Of a stretch of DNA of 42,604 bases, positions 26,416 through 34,195 are shown in pieces. Each line of letters begins with the position of its first letter. The stretch's first letter is position 1. The translations under genes and the position numbers were made by a program. Origin of the DNA: DASYAE01 sp036501535 (lineage in GTDB: Bacteria > Actinomycetota > Actinomycetes > Streptomycetales > Catenulisporaceae); assembly GCA_036501535.1 (NCBI GenBank), contig DASYAE010000008.1, positions 1 through 42,604 on the forward strand. Direction: 5' to 3'. The notes under the pieces are model-generated. The model saw only the letters and a program-made list of their open reading frames with translations. It made no database searches and had not been told where the DNA came from.

Positions 26416-26787
26416 GCCCGACTCCCTGTGACCGCCGGTGGAAAGTGAGCAAATACTACGGGCCACCAATGCTACCAGGCGGTAACTTAACGCGTCCGCC
26501 GGGCGCGGCGCCGCCCGGCGCCGCCCGACTCGGCCAGATGGGCGGTGGTGCACAGCGGTGATCAGCGGTGATCGACATCGCCTCGGCCGGTGGTCCGGGG
26601 AGCCGGAAAGGCGCGCATGGAAGCGATCTACGGCGCTCGCCGCGGCAGGCCTGCGACGGCACCTGCGCAGCGGCCTGCCCAGCGGGTTTCGGGCTCGGCA
26701 CGACCGCGGGACCGGCGCCGTACGCGCCGGTTCGCCGAACGACCAGGTCCAGGTGGCGGCGTATGCCGGGCGGATAGAGTGCTTGGG
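26416..26787. other. Divergent region between glycosyltransferase and GNAT genes
   Basis: 372 bp. On the minus strand possible -10 elements TAGTAT (26453-26458) and TAGCAT (26469-26474) precede the glycosyltransferase. A hairpin with 9-bp arms CGCCGGGCG / CGCCCGGCG lies at 26497-26520, and AGCGGTGATC is perfectly duplicated in tandem at 26554-26573. The GNAT -10 is at 26775-26780. No gene is seen. Confidence 0.5.
26775..26780 (+). promoter_or_regulatory. -10 element for leaderless GNAT gene
   Basis: TAGAGT is followed by exactly 7 bases and then the ATG at 26788. The sequence GCTTGGG between them is not a good ribosome binding site, so the transcript likely starts at the ATG. Confidence 0.55.
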
Positions 26788-27264
26788 ATGGAGACGACTG
26801 AAGCGGCGGTCCGGCGCGCAAAGCCGGACGATCTCAATGGTCTGCTGGAATGCGTCACGGGGCTGTTCGCCGAGGACGGGGCGGCCCGCGACGCGCTGCG
26901 CAACCCGGACTGGCCCGCGCGGCACGGCGAGCAGTGGTGCCGGGAGCTGCTGGCCGGCACGGACGCGCTGGTGCTGGTCGCCGACGCCGGCGGCGAGATC
27001 GTCGGGCACCTCGTCGGCACCTTCGCCAAACCTTCGGCCATGTGGCTGGCCGCTCGGGCGGAGCTGGTCAGCATGTACGTCACACCGTCGTGGCGGGGCG
27101 GCGGCCTCGGCGGCCGGCTCGTCGAGGGTTTCACCGGGTGGGCCCGCGAGCGCGGCGCGGAGCGCCTGGTCGTCGAGGCGTACACCGCGAACGAGGGCGC
27201 GGTCCGGTTCTATCGGCGCAACGGCTTCGCGCCGCGCTCGGCGACGCTGACCGCCGGACTCTGA
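26788..27264 (+). CDS. GNAT family N-acetyltransferase
   Basis: 158 aa, one acetyltransferase domain. The acetyl-CoA site is in LVSMYVTPSWRGGGLGGRLVEGF (about 92-114, R/Q-x-x-G-x-G/A pattern), followed by LVVEAYTANEGAVRFYRRNGF, the usual N-x-x-A-x-x-F/L-Y motif. The substrate is unknown. The ATG at 26788 is supported by the -10 7 nt upstream and by the start of similarity (VRRAKPDD). Confidence 0.88.
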   Translation: METTEAAVRRAKPDDLNGLLECVTGLFAEDGAARDALRNPDWPARHGEQWCRELLAGTDALVLVADAGGEIVGHLVGTFAKPSAMWLAARAELVSMYVTPSWRGGGLGGRLVEGFTGWARERGAERLVVEAYTANEGAVRFYRRNGFAPRSATLTAGL

Positions 27265-27468
27265 TCCGCGGCCGCGCCAGCGCCGGCGCGGCCGCAGGCC
27301 CCTCATCCGTCACTCTGGCACCGGTGGTCGTCGGCGCAGGTAAGAGTTGTTCGAAACTTTACCGGCATGTGCCGCCGCAGCTGCATCGGACAGTTCCCGT
27401 GAGTGTCAGGAGTCAGATACCGTTGGCCGGTCCGCACGGGAAGCGGGGGCGAGGGAAGGAGAGCGATC

Positions 27469-28353
27469 ATGACCGTCGGCATCGGCCGCGCACCGGGCGG
27501 GCCCGAGTCCCCGGTCCCCGCGGTTCACCCCGGCGCCGCGGCCGCGCCGTGGGCGCCGGACGACTATCTGCGCTTCGCCGACCACCGGATCCGGCCGATA
27601 CTCGACCTGATCGAGCACGTCCCGGCGCGGGCGCCGCGGTGCGTCGCGGACCTCGGCTGCGGCCCGGGCAACGCGACCGAGCTGTTCAGCGACCGCTGGC
27701 CGGAGGCGCGGGTGCTCGGAGTCGACAACTCCGCCGAGATGATCTCCGCCGCGGCGGCCCGGGCCCGGCCCGGCCGGCTCGAGTTCGTCCGCGCCGACCT
27801 GCGCACGTGGCGCCCGCCCGAGCCGGTCGACGTGATGATCAGCAACGCGACGCTGCAGTGGATCCCGGGACATCTGGCCCTGATACCGCGGCTGCTCGGC
27901 CTGGTCGGGCCCGGCGGCTGGCTCGCCTTCACCGTCCCCGGCAACCTCGCCGCGCCCTCGCACACGCTGCTGGCCGGCCTGCAGCGCGACCCGCGCTGGT
28001 CCGGCCGCTTCACCGGCGAACAGGTCCGGCCCCGGTCGCACGAGCCGGCCGAGTATCTCCAGGCCCTGATCGACGCGAACACCGGCCGGGACGCCCACTG
28101 CGAGGTGTGGGAGACCACCTACCACCACGTTCTCGAGGGGCCGGACGGCGCGCTGGACTACGCCCGCCCGACCATCCTGCGCCCGGTCCTGGCCGAGCTC
28201 GGCGGGCCGCAGAGCGAGGCCGCGCGCGAGTTCGCGGCCGAATACGCGGCCGCGCTGCGGGAGGCGTATCCGCCTGCTGAGCTCGGCGGCCGGATCGTGC
28301 AGATCATGCCGTACCGGCGGCTCTTCGCGATCGCCCGGGTCGGATCGGGCTGA
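27469..28353 (+). CDS. tam: Trans-aconitate 2-methyltransferase
   Basis: 294 aa. WAPDDYLRFADHRIRPILDLIEHV near the N-terminus and DLGCGPGNATELFSDRWPEARVLGVDNSAEMI match Tam enzymes, followed by ISNATLQWIPGH and the C-terminal IMPYRRLFAIARV. Tam methylates trans-aconitate, a spontaneous by-product that inhibits aconitase. The ATG at 27469 has GAAGGAG 9 nt upstream. A longer in-frame start at 27403 lacks similarity. Confidence 0.88.
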   Translation: MTVGIGRAPGGPESPVPAVHPGAAAAPWAPDDYLRFADHRIRPILDLIEHVPARAPRCVADLGCGPGNATELFSDRWPEARVLGVDNSAEMISAAAARARPGRLEFVRADLRTWRPPEPVDVMISNATLQWIPGHLALIPRLLGLVGPGGWLAFTVPGNLAAPSHTLLAGLQRDPRWSGRFTGEQVRPRSHEPAEYLQALIDANTGRDAHCEVWETTYHHVLEGPDGALDYARPTILRPVLAELGGPQSEAAREFAAEYAAALREAYPPAELGGRIVQIMPYRRLFAIARVGSG

Positions 28354-28378
28354 ATGTCCCGCGGCGGCGCGCGCCGTC

Positions 28379-28406
28379 TTGCTACAAACCGACCGGTCGG
28401 TAGAGT
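28379..28406 (+). promoter_or_regulatory. Promoter with TetR-type operator before alcohol dehydrogenase
   Basis: A -35 TTGCTA (28379-28384) and a -10 TAGAGT (28401-28406) are spaced by 16 bp. The perfect 14-bp palindrome ACCGACCGGTCGGT (28388-28401) fills the spacer, a classic TetR-family operator arrangement. The ATG follows the -10 by 7 nt, so the transcript should be leaderless. The TetR gene at 30550 is the obvious candidate regulator. Confidence 0.7.
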
Positions 28407-28413
28407 GCGCTCC

Positions 28414-29505
28414 ATGCGTGCAGCTTTGGTGCGGAAGACCGGACAGGAGCGGGCCGAGGTCCGCGACGACGTGGAGACCCGCCCGGTCGGGCCGGGCGAC
28501 GTGCGGATCAGGGTGCGGGCGTCCGGGGTCTGCCACTCCGACCTGTCCGCCATGGCCGGCGTGCTGCCGAACAAGCGGCCGTTCGTGCTCGGGCACGAGG
28601 GCGCCGGCGAGCTGGCCGAGGCCGGCGACCTGGTGCCCGGCCACCTGGCCGTCGGCGGCCGGGTCGTGGTGGCCTGGGTGCCGCCCTGCGGGCACTGCGC
28701 CTTCTGCCTGAACGGCGAGGCCAACCTGTGCACCGAGCTGTTCACGGCCACCGCGCTCAGCGCGAACTTCGCCCTCGGCGCCGAGCGCGAGCCGGCCTAC
28801 GGCATGGCCGGCACCGGGACGATGGCCGAGCAGCTGGTGGTGCCCTGGCAGTGCGCGATCCCGGTGCCCGACGACGTGCCCTTCGACATCGCGGCCCTGA
28901 TCGGCTGCGGTGTGACCACCGGCGTGGGCGCCGTGCTGAACACCGCGCGGGTCGAGCCCGGCTCGGCGGTGGCGGTGATCGGCTGCGGCGGCGTCGGGGT
29001 CGCGGTCATCCAGGGCGCCCGGATCGCCGGGGCCGCCACGGTCCTGGCGATCGACCCGAGCGAGGACAAGCGCGGCCGGATGGACCGCTTCGGCGCGACG
29101 CACACCGCCGCGCCGGACGAGGCGCCGGCCGTGGCGGCCGCGCTGACCGGCCGCCGGGGCTTCGACTACGTGTTCGAATGCGTGGGCCGCTCCGAGCTGG
29201 TCCGGCAGGCCTATGAGATGGCCCGGCGCGGCGGCACGGTGGTCGTGGTCGGCGCCGGCGACCGGTCCGACCGGGTCGCCTTCGACATGACCGAGCTCTT
29301 CTACGGCAACAAGCGCATCCTGCCGACCTTCTACGGCGGCGCGGACGTGCGCACCGAGTTCGCCCGGCTGGTGCGGCTGTGGCGGGCCGGCCGGCTGGAC
29401 CTCGAGGCGATGATCACCGCGCGGATGCCGCTGGAGCGGGTGGACGACGCCTTCGACCTGATGCGCCGGGGCGAGGCCGTGCGCACCGTCATCGAGTTCG
29501 ACTGA
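28414..29505 (+). CDS. Zinc-dependent MDR alcohol dehydrogenase, class III-like
   Basis: 363 aa. Catalytic zinc ligands are Cys40, His61 (GHEGAGE) and Cys165. Structural zinc ligands are Cys92, Cys95, Cys98 and Cys106 in CGHCAFCLNGEANLC. The NAD fold has IGCGGVGVAVIQGARIAGA, and Asp214 after strand two favours NAD over NADP. The class III-like pattern suggests oxidation of long-chain or xenobiotic alcohols or an aldehyde adduct; the true substrate is unknown. It probably belongs with the SDR downstream. Confidence 0.88.
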   Translation: MRAALVRKTGQERAEVRDDVETRPVGPGDVRIRVRASGVCHSDLSAMAGVLPNKRPFVLGHEGAGELAEAGDLVPGHLAVGGRVVVAWVPPCGHCAFCLNGEANLCTELFTATALSANFALGAEREPAYGMAGTGTMAEQLVVPWQCAIPVPDDVPFDIAALIGCGVTTGVGAVLNTARVEPGSAVAVIGCGGVGVAVIQGARIAGAATVLAIDPSEDKRGRMDRFGATHTAAPDEAPAVAAALTGRRGFDYVFECVGRSELVRQAYEMARRGGTVVVVGAGDRSDRVAFDMTELFYGNKRILPTFYGGADVRTEFARLVRLWRAGRLDLEAMITARMPLERVDDAFDLMRRGEAVRTVIEFD

Positions 29506-29507
29506 TC

Positions 29508-29540
29508 CGGCCGGCCGCGCGGGCTTGACGCGGCCGGCCG
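29508..29540. terminator. GC hairpin after alcohol dehydrogenase
   Basis: Perfect 12-bp arms CGGCCGGCCGCG (29508-29519) and CGCGGCCGGCCG (29529-29540), loop 9 nt. The loop and right arm contain the -35 TTGACG of the SDR promoter, so terminator and promoter are physically merged. Confidence 0.6.
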
Positions 29541-29566
29541 CCCGAGTAATGTGAGAGCCACTTACT
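29525..29566 (+). promoter_or_regulatory. SDR-tetR promoter with possible operator
   Basis: A -35 TTGACG (29525-29530), 16-bp spacer and -10 TAATGT (29547-29552). An inverted repeat AGTAA (29545-29549) / TTACT (29562-29566) overlaps the -10 and the predicted start. It suits binding by the TetR protein encoded at the end of the same operon. Confidence 0.6.
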
Positions 29567-29603
29567 TCGGGGCGGCCGGTTCCGGCCGGGCGGGAGGCAT
29601 CAG

Positions 29604-30569
29604 ATGGCGACGACGACGGACCGCGGCCGGCAGTGGACGCAGGCCGACATCCCGGACCAGTTCGGCCGCACGGCCGTGGTCACCGGCGCGAGCTCGGGCC
29701 TCGGCCTCGACACGGCGCGCATCCTGGCCTCGCGCGGCGCCGGGGTGGTGCTCGCCTGCCGGGACGCCGCCAAGGCGCGCGACGCGCTCGCCGGCGCCGC
29801 CGCCGCGTCGAAGCAGGCTGATGCCGCGGCCGGGCGGCCGGCCCGGGAGGAGGCCGTCTTCAGCGTCGCCCTGGATCTGGCGGATCTGGGCTCGGTGCGT
29901 GCGGCCGCCGACGAGATCCTGAAGCGCTGCCCGCGGATCGACCTGCTGATCAACAACGCGGGCGTGATGGACACCCCGTACGGGACCACGCGCGACGGCT
30001 TCGAGCTGCAGCTCGGCACGAACCACCTCGGCCACCACGCGCTGACCGGGCTGCTGCTGGACCGCATGCTGGAGTCGCCGGGCTCCCGGGTCGTCACCGT
30101 CAGCAGCCTGAACCACCGGCAGGGCGTGATCGACTTCGACGACCTCGGCTTCGAGCACGGATACCGGCCCGGCGCCGCGTACTGCCGGTCCAAGCTGGCG
30201 AACCTGATGTTCACCTACGAGCTCCAGCGCCGGCTCGAGGCCGCCGGGGCGCAGACGGCGGCGCTGGCGGCGCACCCCGGCCTTTCGAAGACCGAGCTGT
30301 TCCGCAACCTGGGGCCGGTGCTGAGCGTGGTGCAGCGGCTGGCGATCTCGGTCATGGGTCAGAGCTCTGAGATGGGCTCGCTGCCGACGCTGCGTGCCGC
30401 CGCCGATCCGGCGGCGCGCGGCGGCGAGTACTACGGGCCGGGCGGCAGGAGCGAGGCACACGGGTATCCGAAGAAGGTCGAATCCACGCCCCGCTCCCAC
30501 GACGCCGAAGCCCAGCAGCGGCTGTGGAGCGAGTCCGAGCGGATGACAGGTGTCTCCTACTCCGTCTGA
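29604..30569 (+). CDS. Short-chain dehydrogenase/reductase (retinol-dehydrogenase-like)
   Basis: 321 aa. The nucleotide loop is TGASSGLG (27-34), NNAG at 117-120, catalytic Ser168 and YCRSK with Tyr193 and Lys197. The long C-terminal part (AAHPGLSKTELFRN onward) resembles the retinol dehydrogenase/WWOX-like SDR group. The substrate is unknown. GGGAGG lies about 7 nt before the ATG. The gene overlaps tetR by 20 nt. Confidence 0.88.
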   Translation: MATTTDRGRQWTQADIPDQFGRTAVVTGASSGLGLDTARILASRGAGVVLACRDAAKARDALAGAAAASKQADAAAGRPAREEAVFSVALDLADLGSVRAAADEILKRCPRIDLLINNAGVMDTPYGTTRDGFELQLGTNHLGHHALTGLLLDRMLESPGSRVVTVSSLNHRQGVIDFDDLGFEHGYRPGAAYCRSKLANLMFTYELQRRLEAAGAQTAALAAHPGLSKTELFRNLGPVLSVVQRLAISVMGQSSEMGSLPTLRAAADPAARGGEYYGPGGRSEAHGYPKKVESTPRSHDAEAQQRLWSESERMTGVSYSV

Positions 30570-31209
30570 GCGCCGGGCCGAGACCGGCCGCTACCACCAC
30601 GGCGACCTGCGCGCGGCGCTGGTCGACGCGGCCGTCGAGCTGATCGGGGAGCGCGGCGTGCGCGGCTTCTCGCTCGCCGAGGTGAGCCGCCGCCTCGGCG
30701 TCTCGGCCGGTGCGCCCTACAAGCACTTCCCCGATCGCGAGACGCTTCTCGCGGCGGTCGCGGCGCGCGCGTTCGAGATCTTCGGCGAGATGCTGGGAAT
30801 CGGCGCCGACGCAGCGGACGAAGATGCAGACGGGGACCTGACGCCGGCCGACCGGCTGGCGGCGATGGTCGGCGCCTACGTGCGGTTCGCCGCAGAGCGG
30901 CGCCCGCTGTTCGACGCGCTGTTCTCCGCCGGGATCGACAAGAGCCGCTTCCCCGAGGTGCACCGGGCGGAGGCGCCGATCGACGCGGCGCTCGAGCGGT
31001 CCGTGCGGGCGCTGTGCGCGGACGACCCGGTCGGCGCGGAGGCCTTGGAGGGCGCGCTGATCGCGACCGCGCACGGCTACGCGACGCTGCTGCTGGACGG
31101 CGAGTACGGTACCGGGCCGGACGCCGTCGCCGGCACCGCGCAGCGGGCTTCGAATGCCGCGCTCGCGCTGATCGAGGGGCGCGCGGCGCTGCGCGGCCCG
31201 ACCCGGTGA
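30550..31209 (+). CDS. TetR/AcrR family regulator of the SDR operon
   Basis: 219 aa from a GTG that overlaps the SDR 3' end by 20 nt. The HTH domain (about 14-60) reads YHHGDLRAALVDAAVELIGERGVRGFSLAEVSRRLGVSAGAPYKHFPDRETLL. The C-terminal domain (RRPLFDALFSAGIDKSRFPEVHRA) is of the TetR_C_13-like kind. Overlap with the SDR and palindromes before the SDR and the alcohol dehydrogenase suggest it represses both until an inducer appears. Confidence 0.88.
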   Translation: MSPTPSERRAETGRYHHGDLRAALVDAAVELIGERGVRGFSLAEVSRRLGVSAGAPYKHFPDRETLLAAVAARAFEIFGEMLGIGADAADEDADGDLTPADRLAAMVGAYVRFAAERRPLFDALFSAGIDKSRFPEVHRAEAPIDAALERSVRALCADDPVGAEALEGALIATAHGYATLLLDGEYGTGPDAVAGTAQRASNAALALIEGRAALRGPTR

Positions 31210-31251
31210 GAAACCCCCTGCTGGTTGTGCGCCCGTCAGGACGGCGCGATA

Positions 31252-31257
31252 TAGCCT
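31252..31257 (+). promoter_or_regulatory. -10 element for leaderless Nif3 gene
   Basis: TAGCCT ends 6 nt before the ATG at 31264, and the 6 bases between cannot act as a ribosome binding site. A leaderless message is likely. Confidence 0.5.
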
Positions 31258-31263
31258 TCCGCC

Positions 31264-32130
31264 ATGCCGAACCTCGCCACCGTCATCGAGATCCTGGACG
31301 CCGCCTACGATCCGCGCTGGGCGGAGCCCTGGGACGCGGTGGGCCTGGTGTGCGGCGACCCCGCGGCGGAGGTCCGCAAGATCCTGTTCGCCGTCGACCC
31401 GGTCGACGCGGTGGTCGAGGAGGCCGTCGGGTGGGGCGCGGACCTGCTGGTCACCCACCACCCGCTGCTGCTGAAGCCGGTGCACGGGGTCGCGGCGACC
31501 ACCTTCAAAGGCCGCGCCGTGCACCGCTTGATCACCGGCGGCGTCGCCCTGCTCACCGCACACACGAACGCCGACGTGGCCGCGCCGGGTGTCTCGGACG
31601 CGCTGGCGCGGGCGCTCGGCCTGTCGATCGCCGGGCCGATCATCCCGACCCGCAACGGGTCCGGGGACGACCCGGCCCGCGGGCTCGGCCGGCTCGGCGT
31701 GCTGCCCCAGCCGGAGTCGCTGCGCGCGTTCGCCGTGCGGGCCGCCTCCTCGCTGCCGGCCACCGAGGCCGGAATCCGGGCGGCCGGCGACCCGGACCGG
31801 CCGGTGCGCCTGGTCGCCGTCTGCGGCGGCGCCGGCGACGACCGCGAGCTGCTCGCCGCGGTGCGGGCCGCCGGCGTCGACGCATATGTGACCTCGGATT
31901 TGCGCCATCATGCGGCCTCTGAGGCGGTGGCGGCGGGCGATTTCGGGGCCGATCCGGGCGGTCCCGCGCTGGTGGACGTGCCGCACTGGGCCGGCGAGTG
32001 GCCCTGGCTGGCCGATGCCGCCGCATTGCTGACCGCGGGGCTGGCCGGGCACGGTACGGTGGAGGTCCGCGTCTCCGGGCTGGTCACCGACCCGTGGGCG
32101 CTGCACGTGCCTCAGCAGTACGGTCGGTGA
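31264..32130 (+). CDS. Nif3-like dinuclear metal centre protein
   Basis: 288 aa (YqfO/YbgI family). Metal ligands are visible in VTHHPLLL (His65, His66), LLTAHTNADVA and SDLRHHAASEA, with a final HWAGEWPWL. An insert domain separates the two metal-binding halves. The biochemical role is unsettled; GTP cyclohydrolase-like and metal-chaperone functions have been proposed. It heads an operon with a zinc-ribbon protein and RNase H-phosphatase, in the same order as Rv2230c-Rv2229c-Rv2228c. Confidence 0.9.
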   Translation: MPNLATVIEILDAAYDPRWAEPWDAVGLVCGDPAAEVRKILFAVDPVDAVVEEAVGWGADLLVTHHPLLLKPVHGVAATTFKGRAVHRLITGGVALLTAHTNADVAAPGVSDALARALGLSIAGPIIPTRNGSGDDPARGLGRLGVLPQPESLRAFAVRAASSLPATEAGIRAAGDPDRPVRLVAVCGGAGDDRELLAAVRAAGVDAYVTSDLRHHAASEAVAAGDFGADPGGPALVDVPHWAGEWPWLADAAALLTAGLAGHGTVEVRVSGLVTDPWALHVPQQYGR

Positions 32131-32193
32131 CGCCGCCGGCCGGACGGCGGGGGACCGACTTGGGAGAACTACAGAGAGCCAGGAGTGTGACCG

Positions 32194-32934
32194 GTGATCG
32201 CCGCGCCTGAAGTTCAGCTGCGCCTGCTCGACCTCCAGGCGCTGGACGCGAAGCTCGACCAGCTCGCGCACCGCCGCCGCACCCTGCCGGGCCTGGCCGA
32301 GCACGCGGCGCTGGAGCTGCGCTACGGGCAGCTGGCCGACCTGCTGGTGGCCGCCGCGGCGGCGGAGACCGACCTGGCCCGGGCGCAGGCCAAGGCCGAG
32401 GCCGCGGTGGACCAGGTGCGGGCCCGGGAGGAGCGGGACCGGGGCATGCTCGACGGAGGCCACGTCGGCGCGAAGGAGGCGGTCAGCCTGCAGAGCGAGC
32501 TGGAGTCGCTGGCCCGCCGGCAGACCGCGCTGGAGGACGAGGTGCTGGAGGTCATGGAGCGGGTCGAGGCGGCCGCGGCCCGCTCGGCCGAGCTGGCCAA
32601 GCAGCGCGACGCGGCCGAGGCGGACCGGGACCGGGCGGCGGCGCAGCTGGCCGCGGACCGCGAGTCGATCGACAAGGACGCGGCGTTCGCCAAGCAGCAG
32701 CGCGACGTGCTGTCCGTGCAGCTGCCCGCCGACCTGCTCGCCCTCTACGAGAAGATCCGCGCGCAGTACGGCGGCATCGGCGCGGCCGCGATCGTGCGGC
32801 GCCGCTGCGAGGGATGCCGGCTGGAGCTGGACATCTCCGAGGTCAACGCGCTCAGGTCGGCCGCGCCGGACGCGGTGCTGCGGCACGACTCGTGCCGCCG
32901 GATCATCGTGCGCACCAGTAACTCAGGCATCTGA
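32194..32934 (+). CDS. Coiled-coil zinc-ribbon protein (zf-RING_7 family)
   Basis: 246 aa. Residues about 15-175 are a long Ala/Glu/Arg coiled coil. The C-terminal ribbon has Cys205 and Cys208 (CEGC) and, where a second CxxC is usual, HDSC (His231, Cys234), so a His would replace one Cys ligand. The function is unknown; a nucleic-acid or scaffold role has been suggested for the family. The GTG start has AGGAG about 9 nt upstream. It stands between nif3 and RNase H, as in mycobacteria. Confidence 0.88.
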   Translation: MIAAPEVQLRLLDLQALDAKLDQLAHRRRTLPGLAEHAALELRYGQLADLLVAAAAAETDLARAQAKAEAAVDQVRAREERDRGMLDGGHVGAKEAVSLQSELESLARRQTALEDEVLEVMERVEAAAARSAELAKQRDAAEADRDRAAAQLAADRESIDKDAAFAKQQRDVLSVQLPADLLALYEKIRAQYGGIGAAAIVRRRCEGCRLELDISEVNALRSAAPDAVLRHDSCRRIIVRTSNSGI

Positions 32935-32972
32935 CGGACCCGCTCCGGGTCGAGCGTCGATATGAGGAACCT

Positions 32973-34163
32973 GTGCGCACCCTGATCGTCGAGGCCGACG
33001 GCGCCTCCCGGGGCAACCCGGGCCAGGCCTCGTACGGCGCGCTGGTGCGCGACGCCGGCACCGGCGAGCTGCTGGCCGAGCTGGCCGCGACGCTCGGGCG
33101 GGCGACCAACAACGTGGCCGAGTACCGCGGCGTGATCGCCGGGCTCGAGGCGGCCGCGGCGCTCGACCCGGCGGCCCGGCTCGACGTGCGGATGGACTCC
33201 CGGCTGGTGGTCGAGCAGCTCTCCGGCCGCTGGCAGGTCAAGCACCCGGACCTCAAGCCGCTGGCCGCGCGGGCCCGGGCGCTGTTCCCGGCCGCGGGCG
33301 TCACCTTCACCTGGATCCCGCGCAGCCAGAACAAGCACGCCGACCGGCTGGCCAACCAGGCGCTCAACGCCGCGGCGCGCGGTGAGGTCTGGAAATCGGA
33401 GACGCCGCTGCCCGCAGCGTCGCAGCCCGCTGACGGCGGCTCGGCGGCGGCCGCAGGGCATGAAGATCATAGCCCTGTGGCGACCGCGCCGCGGGCCGGC
33501 TGGGGCGCCGACCTCGGCCGGCCGACCCGGCTGCTCCTGCTGCGGCACGGCGTCACCCCGCTGACCGGGGAGAAGCGCTTCTCCGGGATCGGCGACCCGG
33601 AGCTGATCGAGCTCGGCCTCGACCAGGCCCGGGCGGCGGCGCGCCGGCTGGCCGGGCCGGGCGGCGCGGGCGACCCGGTCTACGGCCCGATCGACGCCGT
33701 GATCTCCTCCCCGCTGCGCCGCGCGCTGCAGACCGCGCAGGCGGCCGCCGCGCTGACCGGGCTCGAGGCGCAGGTCGACGCGGGCTTCCGGGAGCTGGAC
33801 TTCGGCGACTTCGAAGGGCTCTCCTTCGCCGAGGCGGGCGAGCGGTACCCGGCCGCCCTGGCCGGGTTCCTCGGCTCGGTCGCCGCCGCGCCGCCCGGCG
33901 GCGAGTCGGTCGAGCGGACCGCGGCCCGGGCGGCGCGCGCCCGCGACGAGGTGCTGGCCCGGCTCCCGCGCCGGACCGTGCTGGTCGTCACGCACGTCAC
34001 GCCGATCAAGACGCTGGCCTGCCAGGCCCTCGGCGCGCCGCTGGAGGCGGTCCACCGGATGGAGCTGTCGGCGGCCTCGCTCACCGTCGTGGACTACTAC
34101 GCCGACGGAATCACGAACCTGCGCTGCCTCAACGACACCGCCCACCTGGACGCGCTGCGGTAG
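32973..34163 (+). CDS. Bifunctional RNase HI / histidine acid phosphatase
   Basis: 396 aa fusion. The RNase H domain (1-135) has the four catalytic acids Asp9 (EADGASRGNPG), Glu50 (AEYRG), Asp75 (RMDSRLV) and Asp124 (HADRLAN). A Pro/Ala/His linker (140-180) leads to a phosphoglycerate-mutase-like domain with RHG at 191-193, ISSPLRRALQTA and VVTHVTPIK. It matches Rv2228c, whose phosphatase half acts like CobC (alpha-ribazole phosphatase). The RNase H half removes RNA from RNA-DNA hybrids. GAGGA lies before the GTG start. Confidence 0.93.
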   Translation: MRTLIVEADGASRGNPGQASYGALVRDAGTGELLAELAATLGRATNNVAEYRGVIAGLEAAAALDPAARLDVRMDSRLVVEQLSGRWQVKHPDLKPLAARARALFPAAGVTFTWIPRSQNKHADRLANQALNAAARGEVWKSETPLPAASQPADGGSAAAAGHEDHSPVATAPRAGWGADLGRPTRLLLLRHGVTPLTGEKRFSGIGDPELIELGLDQARAAARRLAGPGGAGDPVYGPIDAVISSPLRRALQTAQAAAALTGLEAQVDAGFRELDFGDFEGLSFAEAGERYPAALAGFLGSVAAAPPGGESVERTAARAARARDEVLARLPRRTVLVVTHVTPIKTLACQALGAPLEAVHRMELSAASLTVVDYYADGITNLRCLNDTAHLDALR

Positions 34164-34168
34164 CCACT

Positions 34169-34190
34169 GCGCATCAGCAGGCTTATGCGC
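34169..34190. terminator. Short hairpin between convergent genes
   Basis: GCGCAT (34169-34174) and ATGCGC (34185-34190) pair across a 10-nt loop in the 32-bp gap between the RNase H-phosphatase and LLM genes. The stem is short, so terminator function is weakly supported. Confidence 0.35.
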
Positions 34191-34195
34191 CATCC

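Noticed and set aside
26416..27306. Upstream extension of the glycosyltransferase frame
   Set aside because: The extension runs antisense through the GNAT gene and has no glycosyltransferase similarity; the GTG at 26415 with GGGAG is better.
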